Shown here: positions 33,724 to 40,150 of the stretch, in pieces | Numbering within the stretch: position 1 is the stretch's first letter | Layout of the letters: the number at the start of each line of letters is the position of its first letter | Origin: Burkholderiales bacterium | GTDB lineage: Bacteria; Pseudomonadota; Gammaproteobacteria; Burkholderiales; Burkholderiaceae_C | Assembly (NCBI GenBank): GCA_947372465.1 | Contig: CANBTT010000024.1 | Coordinates: 1-42,091, forward strand | DNA: 42,091 nt | Direction of reading: 5' to 3' | Position numbers and translations under genes: made by a program | Notes under the pieces: model-generated | The model's database searches: none | What the model saw: the letters and a program-made list of their open reading frames with translations, nothing else | Told to the model about the DNA's origin: nothing

Positions 33724-34731
33724 ATGCTTAGATTTTTAAAACACAAACCCTCGCGCACCAGTTGCTTGTGCATGAGCGCATTGAGCGCCGCCTTGTCGTT
33801 TACAAGCCAAGCACAGGCAGAGGAGAGGTTTGTCTACATGACCAACTGGTTTGCTGAGGCAGAACACGGTGGGTTCTATCAAGCCTTGGCCACAGGTCTG
33901 TACAAAAAATATGGCTTGGATGTCACCATCAAAATGGGTGGCCCACAAGTCAACATCATTCAATTGATGGCCGCAGGACAAGCCGACTGCGTGATGGGCG
34001 CAAGCGACTTGCAAATGATCCAAATTCGAGAAGGCGGAGTGCCTGTGGTGAATGTGGCCGCCGTCATGCAAAAGGACCCTCAAGTCTTGATCGCTCACGA
34101 TGACGTCAAAAGCCTTGAAGGCCTCAGGGGCAAAACCATTTTGATCGCTCAATCGGCACACAAAGGCTACTGGCCCTGGCTCAAAGCCAAGTATGGCTTC
34201 ACCGATGAGCAAACCCGCCCCTACACCTTCAACGTCCAACCCTTTGTGGCCGACAAAAACCTTGCACAACAAGGCTACATCACCTCCGAGCCTTTTGCCA
34301 TTCAAAAGGCCGGCGTGAAAGCCAATGTGCTGAGCTTTAGCGACAAGGGCTACCCCGCCTACGCGACCACCATTTCTTGCATGGACAAGACCGTCAAAGA
34401 CAGGAAAGTGGCCGTGGCCTCCTTTGTCAAAGCCTCCATGGAGGGGTGGAAGAGTTACTTGCAAAATCCAGCGCCAGGCAACGTCTTGATCAAAAAGGAC
34501 AACACTGAAATGGACGATGAACAACTCGCCTTCAGTGTGGCCAAACTCAAAGAGAACGGCATCATTGTGAGTGGTGATGCCATCAAGCAAGGCATTGGTG
34601 TCATGACCGATGCAAGAGCAAAAGCGAGCTATGACTTTTTGGTCAGTGCTAAACTCATTGATCCCGCCAAAGTCAAACTCTCAGAGACCTACACCACGGC
34701 CTTTGTCAAAGACTTAAAAGTTCTTCCCTAA
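33724..34731 (+). CDS. ABC transporter substrate-binding protein, NMT1/SsuA/ThiY-like
   Basis: A 335-residue periplasmic receptor with signal peptide (~1-32, ending SQAQA). The core resembles NMT1/THI5-like receptors for pyrimidines, sulfonates or nitrate: 'MTNWFAEAEHGGFYQALATG', 'YKKYGLDVTIKMGGPQVN', 'QLMAAGQADCVMGASDLQ' and 'DVKSLEGLRGKTILIAQS'. CCGGAG precedes the ATG. It is directly followed by ATPase and permease genes, giving a complete importer. Given the adjacent cytosine-deaminase-like enzyme, a pyrimidine-like or other N-heterocyclic ligand is the best guess. Confidence 0.9.
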   Translation: MLRFLKHKPSRTSCLCMSALSAALSFTSQAQAEERFVYMTNWFAEAEHGGFYQALATGLYKKYGLDVTIKMGGPQVNIIQLMAAGQADCVMGASDLQMIQIREGGVPVVNVAAVMQKDPQVLIAHDDVKSLEGLRGKTILIAQSAHKGYWPWLKAKYGFTDEQTRPYTFNVQPFVADKNLAQQGYITSEPFAIQKAGVKANVLSFSDKGYPAYATTISCMDKTVKDRKVAVASFVKASMEGWKSYLQNPAPGNVLIKKDNTEMDDEQLAFSVAKLKENGIIVSGDAIKQGIGVMTDARAKASYDFLVSAKLIDPAKVKLSETYTTAFVKDLKVLP

Positions 34732-34743
34732 TCAGTTCACTCC

Positions 34744-35538
34744 ATGCGTTTTGAAGAGTCAGAGCCCGCCGTTGAAATTTTATCGGCCAATAAAATTTAT
34801 GCCAACGGCTACCAGGCCTTGCTGCCCGTGAACTTGAAGATCCAAGAGGGTGAGTTCATCACCCTCTTGGGCCCATCGGGCTGCGGCAAAAGCACACTCT
34901 TAAAAATGATTGCAGGGCTTTTGAATCCGACAGATGGTCGTATTTTGCTCTGGCGCAAACCCATTGATCAATTGCACGAAACATCACGCAAAATTTCTTT
35001 TGTTTTTCAGTCGCCCACGCTCATGCCTTGGGCCACAGTCAGAAAAAATGTGAGCCTGCCGCTCGAGCTGAGCGGCGTGCCCCAACACACGCTCGCAGAG
35101 AAGGTGAGCGAAGCCTTGGAGTTGGTGGGCTTGCTAAAGTTTCAAAATGAATTGCCAAGGGCCTTGTCTGGCGGCATGCAAATGCGTGTCTCCATTGCTC
35201 GGGGCTTGGTGACGGATCCCGATTTGTTGTTGATGGATGAGCCCTTTGGCGCCCTCGATGAAATCACACGACACAAACTCGATGAAGATTTGTTGGCCCT
35301 GTGGGCAAAGAAAAAATTGACCGTGATCTTTGTCACGCATTCGATCCATGAATCGATTTTTTTGTCCAGTCGCGTCGTGATGATGGCGGCGCGACCTGGG
35401 CACATTGTTCAAGAATTCAACATCGATGAGCCCTACCCACGCCGTCAATCTTTTATGGTGTCAGGCAACTTCATGCACCACGCGCAAGCGCTTCAATCTT
35501 GCCTTCAAATGGCCAGCCAAACCCAGAGGGATCAATGA
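34744..35538 (+). CDS. ABC transporter ATP-binding protein (NitT/TauT type)
   Basis: The 264-residue ATPase of the importer. Walker A is G43-P-S-G-C-G-K-S-T51, the Q-loop is in 'KISFVFQSPTLMPWATV', the signature motif is 'ALSGGMQMRVSIARGLV', Walker B is 'LLLMDEPFGALDE', and the switch His is in 'VIFVTHSIHES'. The 'LMPWATVRKNVSLPLEL' pattern is typical of the nitrate/sulfonate/taurine class. It starts 12 bases after the receptor gene's stop and overlaps the permease gene by 4 bases (ATGA), confirming an operon. Confidence 0.95.
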   Translation: MRFEESEPAVEILSANKIYANGYQALLPVNLKIQEGEFITLLGPSGCGKSTLLKMIAGLLNPTDGRILLWRKPIDQLHETSRKISFVFQSPTLMPWATVRKNVSLPLELSGVPQHTLAEKVSEALELVGLLKFQNELPRALSGGMQMRVSIARGLVTDPDLLLMDEPFGALDEITRHKLDEDLLALWAKKKLTVIFVTHSIHESIFLSSRVVMMAARPGHIVQEFNIDEPYPRRQSFMVSGNFMHHAQALQSCLQMASQTQRDQ

Positions 35539-36359
35539 TGCCCACCTCCATTCGCACCCTTTGGCCCCAAGGCATGCAAGGCGTGTCTTGGCGCAAGTAT
35601 TTGTTTCCTCTTTCCATCGGTTTGGTCCTCTTGGGCTTGTGGCAAACGATGGTGGTGGTGATGGAGTGGCCGCCCTACTTGGTGCCTTCTCCCGTGAACG
35701 TGTTCAAAACCTTGTTCAAAGACTGGCTACCACTTGGCCTTGCCCTCTACACGACGGTCAAAATCACCCTCTTGGCCTTTGGCTTGGCCACCCTCACGGG
35801 GACTTTGATCGCCTTTGTCTTTGTGCAAAGTCCCTTGCTCGAGATGGCGCTGTTTCCTTATGCCGTGCTGCTCCAAGTCACCCCCATTGTGGCGATCGCG
35901 CCTCTCATCATCATTTGGGTCAAGGACGTGACCCTGTCTATGGTCCTGTGTGCCAGCCTGGTGGCCCTCTTTCCAATCATCAGCAACACGACCCTTGGAC
36001 TCAAAAGCATTGAGCCCGACTTGATGAGTTACTTCAAACTCAACCGAGCCACGCGCTGGCAAATTCTCACCCGGCTCAGGATCCCCAGCGCCTTGCCTTA
36101 CTTTTTTGGCGGACTCAGAATCTCCAGCGGACTGGCCCTCATTGGGGCCGTGGTTGCTGAGTTTGTGGCAGGCACCGGAGGCACGGGATCGGGCTTGGCT
36201 TATCAAATTTTGCAAGCGGGCTTTCAGCTGAACATCCCCCGCATGTTTGCAGCCCTTTTCTTGATCTCGCTCACCGGTGTTGCCCTCTTCTTGTCCATGG
36301 CTTGGATCAGCAACAAAGCCCTGGGCGGCTGGCACGCCAGTGAAATTCAAAGCGAATAA
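35535..36359 (+). CDS. ABC transporter permease (NitT/TauT type)
   Basis: A ~274-residue inner-membrane permease with about six helices; only one permease gene is present, so it probably forms a homodimer. The coupling (EAA-like) loop is 'LGLKSIEPDLMSYFKLNRAT', followed by 'ILTRLRIPSALPYFFGGLRI' and 'ALIGAVVAEFVAGTGGTGSG', all typical of the SsuC/TauC family. Two adjacent ATGs at 35535 and 35538 are both possible. The first overlaps the ATPase stop as ATGA, and AGAGGGA lies just upstream. Confidence 0.94.
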   Translation: MMPTSIRTLWPQGMQGVSWRKYLFPLSIGLVLLGLWQTMVVVMEWPPYLVPSPVNVFKTLFKDWLPLGLALYTTVKITLLAFGLATLTGTLIAFVFVQSPLLEMALFPYAVLLQVTPIVAIAPLIIIWVKDVTLSMVLCASLVALFPIISNTTLGLKSIEPDLMSYFKLNRATRWQILTRLRIPSALPYFFGGLRISSGLALIGAVVAEFVAGTGGTGSGLAYQILQAGFQLNIPRMFAALFLISLTGVALFLSMAWISNKALGGWHASEIQSE

Positions 36360-36782
36360 TGCCTGCTCTTTGACCCCTGAACGCCTGCACCTTGCCCACC
36401 CTTTTTCCTGGCCTGGCCAGGCCTTGACTGGTCGCTGTCTTGGCGCTGTGGGCCAATCAAGGCGCCCTTTCAAAGCCGTGCGGTGGGTTTTGAATGCACG
36501 GTTAAATGCCCTCAGCTCAAAGCGTCTTGACTGCCATGTGAACGCTTTCACGAAGCCGCTCCATTGTCCTTGTCCTCCAGGCATGGGCTGAAGCGCGCTT
36601 CAAAAGCTCGCCCAATGGCCATCAAACCCGTATTTGTACCAGTGCCCTTTGTGTCTCATCTGGGTACACTTAAAACCACCTTGCATCCAAGACACCAAGT
36701 GTTTGCAGGCCCCTATTTGTGCTGCAAAGAGTCGCATCAGGCTTTACCCTGCAGCCCACCCCCTTCTCCTCCAAACAGCGCC
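36360..36782. other. 423-base gap with a perfect palindrome
   Basis: No coding sequence is convincing here, although the frame of the next gene stays open back to 36564. GGCCTGGCCAGGCC at 36410-36423 is a perfect 14-base palindrome preceded by a T-run. It may be an operator or part of the end of the transporter transcript. The gap is far larger than the others in this cluster, so a second promoter for the dehydrogenase gene is likely. No clear -35/-10 pair was identified. Confidence 0.45.
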
Positions 36783-37745
36783 ATGATCCATGTCCTCATC
36801 TTGTTGACCCTCCCTCTCCAGGTCAGAGAGCAATACCTCGAGCGGGTCAAAGCATTGAGTGACAACATCCGTGTGACCTTGGTCGATCACCACAGCAAGG
36901 TGGATCCACACATTGAATCTGCAGATATTTTGATCACCTTTGGACCCATGATGGCCGAGCATGTGTTGGAAAAAGCCAAGCGGCTCAAATGGGTTCAAGC
37001 CCTGGGCACTGGTGTCGATGGCATCACCAATCGCCCCTCCCTTGGCAAAGGCGTCACCGTCACCAATTTGCATGGCATCCATGGCCCACCCGTGTCAGAA
37101 GCGGCCCTGGCAATGATGTTTGCCTTGTCAAGAGGCCTGTGGACCGTTTTTGAAAACCAACACAAGCGCAAGTGGGAGAAAAAAATCCCTCCCAGCCTCT
37201 TGCAGGGTAAAACCGTGGTCATTTACGGCACCGGTGTGATTGCTGCCGAGCTCGCCCCGAAATGCAAGGCCTTGGGGCTGCGCGTGATTGGCATCAGCAC
37301 CACGGTGAGAGCCATCCCCGGGTTTGATGAGGTCTGCGCCAGGCAGGATGCTCTAGGAGCCATTGCTCAGGCCGACTTTTTGGTTTTGCTCACGCCCTAC
37401 ACACCCGAGACACATGGCCTCATCAATGCAGAGACCTTCTCAGTCATGAAAAAGTCCAGCTACCTGATCAATTTGGCAAGAGGCGGTGTGGTCAATGAGG
37501 CCGATTTGATCAAGGCCTTGAACCATCAAACCATCCAAGCGGCGGCACTGGACGTCTTTGAGCAAGAGCCTTTGCCTGCAGACCATGTCTTTTGGGGCAT
37601 GCACAATGTGATCGTGACCCCCCACCAGGGCGGCTTTTACGATGGCTATGTGGACGAGGCCATTCCGGTCATTCAAAAAAATCTAAAGTGCTTTGAGCAA
37701 GGTCAACTCGAGCAAATGATCAACGTGGTCAGAGTGGCCCTCTAG
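36783..37745 (+). CDS. D-2-hydroxyacid dehydrogenase, NAD-binding
   Basis: A 320-residue enzyme that interconverts D-2-hydroxyacids and 2-oxoacids. The Rossmann motif is 'TVVIYGTGVIAAELAPKCKA', with Val-Ile where many members have Gly-x2-Gly. The catalytic Arg is in 'LINLARGGVVNEADLIKALN', Glu in 'AALDVFEQEPLPADHVFW' and His in 'VIVTPHQGGFYDGY'. ATG at 36783 begins the family-typical N-terminus (MIHVLILLTLPLQVREQYLE); the longer frame to 36564 adds an unrelated Pro/Lys-rich stretch. It is close to the M24 gene downstream. Its place after a transporter suggests handling a hydroxyacid intermediate. Confidence 0.9.
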   Translation: MIHVLILLTLPLQVREQYLERVKALSDNIRVTLVDHHSKVDPHIESADILITFGPMMAEHVLEKAKRLKWVQALGTGVDGITNRPSLGKGVTVTNLHGIHGPPVSEAALAMMFALSRGLWTVFENQHKRKWEKKIPPSLLQGKTVVIYGTGVIAAELAPKCKALGLRVIGISTTVRAIPGFDEVCARQDALGAIAQADFLVLLTPYTPETHGLINAETFSVMKKSSYLINLARGGVVNEADLIKALNHQTIQAAALDVFEQEPLPADHVFWGMHNVIVTPHQGGFYDGYVDEAIPVIQKNLKCFEQGQLEQMINVVRVAL

Positions 37746-37820
37746 AATCATCCCTCCCTTCCAAGCCCAATGGGTACCATCCGCAAATTGCGTCTACAAC
37801 AGCACAACGAGCTTTTCACC

Positions 37821-39020
37821 ATGAACACACAGACCGAAAAAATCAATGCCCCCATCTCCAGCGCAGAACTTGAGAGACGCTGGGCCGCGGTGAGAGTTGC
37901 CATGCGCGAGCGAGGCATCGATGTCCTCTTGATGCAAGCCAACAACGACTTCATGGGCGGCTATGTGAAATATTTCACCGATGTACCCGCCACCAATGGC
38001 TACTGCGTCACGGTGATTTTTCCAGTTGATGACCGCATGACGGTCATTGGTCAAGGCCCGTTCAACATGGTGCGAGAATTTGAAAACGAGGACGACATCC
38101 TTAGACGCGGCGTTGCAAGATTCATGGGCACACCCAGCTACGCCTCGGCCCACTTCACAGCCCACTACGATGGCCAACTCGCAGAGAAAGCAATGGCAAA
38201 ATATGCACATGCAAACATTGGTCTCTTGGGTCTCGCAGCCATCTCCTACGCTTTGATCGACACCCTAAAGAAAGGCCCCTTGGCCAACGCTTCGTTCAGC
38301 GATGCGTCTGACATGGTCGATCACATCAAGTGCATCAAAAGCGAGGAAGAAATCAGCTTCATGCGTCAAGTCGCCAAAATGCAAGACAGCGCCATGACAG
38401 CCGTGTTTGATCAAATACGCCCCGGCATGACCGATCTGCAAGTCGCAGCCATCGCCGAGCAAGTCGGCCACAGCCACGGCAGTGAGCAAGGCCTTTTTCT
38501 ATGCGCCTCAAGCCCCATCGGTGTGCCGCCTGTCTTTGCCAACCGCCATCAACAAAACCGTGTCATCAAAGAGGGCGATCAATTCACCCTTTTGATTGAG
38601 AACTCTGGCGCGGGTGGTTTTTACGCAGAACTGGGCAGAACTTGCGTGCTCGGAAAAGCTTCTAATGAAATGAAAGAGGAGTATGAGTTTGTGCTCAAAG
38701 CACAAAAGTTCACCACCAGTCTCTTGAGACCCGGTGCCGATTGCGCAGACATCTGGCAAGCATACAACCAATACATGCACGAGAATGGTCGCCCAGAGGA
38801 GAAACGACTGCACTGTCATGGACAAGGCTACGACATGGTCGAGCGACCCTTGGTCAGAATGGATGAGAGCATGAAGATCGCCAAAAACATGGTCTTGTCC
38901 GCACACCCGACCTACACGACCGAGAGAACCTACAGCTGGTCATGCGACGATTTCTTGGTCAGTGATGTGGACGCCTCCGAGAGACTGCATGCTTTCCCAC
39001 AAAAAATCTTTGAACTCTAA
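37821..39020 (+). CDS. M24 peptidase/creatinase-fold protein with altered metal-ligand positions
   Basis: A ~399-residue two-domain pita-bread protein, the same size as creatinase (~400). The N-terminal domain contains 'MRERGIDVLLMQANNDFMGG'. The C-terminal domain starts near 'IKSEEEISFMRQVAKMQDSA', includes 'QIRPGMTDLQVAAIAEQ' and ends with the active-site region. At metal-ligand positions of M24 peptidases, the usual D-x-G...D-x-x-R-T becomes 'LIENSGAGGFYAELGRT' (Glu where Asp is expected). The usual T-x-E-P-G stretch reads 'LSAHPTYTTERTYSW', while the His in 'HCHGQGYDMVERPLVR' remains. Creatinase itself works without metals, so a metal-free amidinohydrolase-like hydrolase is possible. The start at 37821 is tentative; 37770 is also an in-frame ATG. 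Confidence 0.82.
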   Translation: MNTQTEKINAPISSAELERRWAAVRVAMRERGIDVLLMQANNDFMGGYVKYFTDVPATNGYCVTVIFPVDDRMTVIGQGPFNMVREFENEDDILRRGVARFMGTPSYASAHFTAHYDGQLAEKAMAKYAHANIGLLGLAAISYALIDTLKKGPLANASFSDASDMVDHIKCIKSEEEISFMRQVAKMQDSAMTAVFDQIRPGMTDLQVAAIAEQVGHSHGSEQGLFLCASSPIGVPPVFANRHQQNRVIKEGDQFTLLIENSGAGGFYAELGRTCVLGKASNEMKEEYEFVLKAQKFTTSLLRPGADCADIWQAYNQYMHENGRPEEKRLHCHGQGYDMVERPLVRMDESMKIAKNMVLSAHPTYTTERTYSWSCDDFLVSDVDASERLHAFPQKIFEL

Positions 39021-39044
39021 AAAGCTCGCCTGTGCGGCTTTTTA
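39020..39044 (+). terminator. Rho-independent terminator after the M24 gene
   Basis: AAAAGC-t-CGC pairs with GCG-GCTTTT (one bulged base, loop CTGT), followed by a final T. It begins at the stop codon of the plus-strand catabolic cluster and marks its end. Confidence 0.75.
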
Positions 39045-39076
39045 ACTCAGGCCGCCGAGACTTGACTTGGCATGAC

Positions 39077-39400
39077 TCACAAGGCGCTCACAGTCATGAT
39101 CTGCCTGAGCTCTCCCTCATTGCCCAAGTCATCGAGCCACTTCACAACAATCAGACCCGTGACTGAGGCTTTGATATAGAACTCGAAAAAGGGGTTCGCA
39201 GCAATGCCTGAAGAGGTTTGCACATAAAACACTTCTTTTTGATCATAGGTGGCCTTGATCCACTGAATGATATTTCTGGGTATGTAGTGACCCGTGAAAT
39301 CTTGTAGGTAGCCCGTTTCCATGGGGTGCTGAATCAAAAGACGCAGCTTGACCACATCGCCAGTTTTGATGTTTGAGGGCCATGTCAGTCTTGCATTCAT
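39077..39400 (-). CDS. soxZ: SoxZ-like carrier subunit
   Basis: A 107-residue immunoglobulin-like protein of the SoxZ family, which pairs with SoxY to form the carrier of sulfur intermediates in thiosulfate oxidation. The start at 39400 follows GAGGA. Family features: 'MNARLTWPSNIKTGDVVKLR', 'LLIQHPMETGYLQDFTGHYI', 'PRNIIQWIKATYDQKEVF', 'SSGIAANPFFEFYIKASVTG' and 'GLIVVKWLDDLGNEGELRQI'. The position right after a SoxY-like gene (10-base gap) supports the pair. No soxA, soxB, soxC or soxX is in the window, so a role in thiosulfate oxidation is unproven. Confidence 0.88.
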   Translation of the reverse strand: MNARLTWPSNIKTGDVVKLRLLIQHPMETGYLQDFTGHYIPRNIIQWIKATYDQKEVFYVQTSSGIAANPFFEFYIKASVTGLIVVKWLDDLGNEGELRQIMTVSAL

Positions 39401-39410
39401 CTCATTGTCC

Positions 39411-39905
39411 TCAATTGCTCTCAGAGGCATCAACACATGCAGACTCTGTCGCAATGACTTCGACCATGTGGTAATACCAAGAAGAATCTGACATCTTGGC
39501 CAAGGCCATGATCTTTTGACTGCCTGCGAGCCGAAGTCGTGTGTTGATTTCCGCTCGTCCACTCCATGGCCCCATGTGAAAATGCGCCATGATCAGCACT
39601 GGATTGCGCTGAGACAACAAATACAAGGACGCCACGTGGTCCGTTTGGCTCATGGGAGATTCCACCACCACATTGGCCGGCACCGAGTTACCGTTGTCCG
39701 CCAACAAAGGAATGTACAACTTCACACGTGCTTCTATTGGTGTTTGAAACGTCTTGGGATAGTCCTCAATCCCGTGCAGCATCTCCTGCATGGATCTCAA
39801 ACGACCAGAAGTCATGTTTTGCGCATGCGCTGCTTGACCCTGGATGAAGCCACCCAAGGACAAACCCAAAAGCAAATGTCTTTTTGAAGTTGAGAACGCT
39901 GTCAT
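39411..39905 (-). CDS. SoxY-like carrier protein with non-canonical (AACIE-like) arm
   Basis: A 164-residue exported protein. The leader 'TSKRHLLLGLSLGGFIQGQA' looks Tat-like, as in SoxY. The body resembles SoxY ('YIPLLADNGNSVPANVVVES', 'YLLSQRNPVLIMAHFHMGPW', then 'EINTRLRLAGSQKIMALAKM'). In canonical SoxY the swinging arm ends GGCGG and the Cys carries the sulfur substrate. Here the end is 'VIATESACVDASESN': one Cys, no Gly around it, and seven residues after it. S-A-C-V-D resembles the arm of the group named SoxY-related AACIE arm protein, which I recall as a separate carrier family. It pairs with the SoxZ-like gene immediately downstream. The Cys suggests a thiol carrier whose cargo is not known. 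Confidence 0.82.
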   Translation of the reverse strand: MTAFSTSKRHLLLGLSLGGFIQGQAAHAQNMTSGRLRSMQEMLHGIEDYPKTFQTPIEARVKLYIPLLADNGNSVPANVVVESPMSQTDHVASLYLLSQRNPVLIMAHFHMGPWSGRAEINTRLRLAGSQKIMALAKMSDSSWYYHMVEVIATESACVDASESN

Positions 39906-40031
39906 GAACTGTACTCTGGGTTCACTTTAAGAAATACAAACAAAAAGTCAGTTTAAAGGATCCCTTGGCAAAAGGCTTGAGACCCTGGGGAATAAACACA
40001 AACCATGCGGGGCTTCTCTTGGGGGATCCGC

Positions 40032-40069
40032 AAAAAAAAGGACCCTAGATTTGAAAAAATCTGGGGTCC
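40032..40069 (-). terminator. Strong Rho-independent terminator after the second molybdenum hydroxylase gene
   Basis: GGACCCTAGATTT (40040-40052) pairs with AAATCTGGGGTCC (40057-40069), with one G-T wobble and loop GAAA. On the minus strand a run of eight T follows (A-run 40032-40039). It separates this transcript from the SoxYZ-like pair. Confidence 0.88.
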
Positions 40070-40150
40070 AGCTTGGCTCAAGACAAGGCCTTCACTCAGG
40101 CCTCTCAACTTGTGAGAAGCCTTTGAGTTTTTAGCCCAATGCTTTGGGCA

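Noticed and set aside
33736-36584. Minus-strand open frames of 284 and 285 codons
   Set aside because: They are antisense to the ABC receptor and permease genes, which have clear family motifs.
39077-39905. One frameshifted gene instead of two overlapping ones
   Set aside because: The two frames match SoxY and SoxZ separately, each of normal length. The SoxZ start has its own ribosome site and the genes do not need to overlap.
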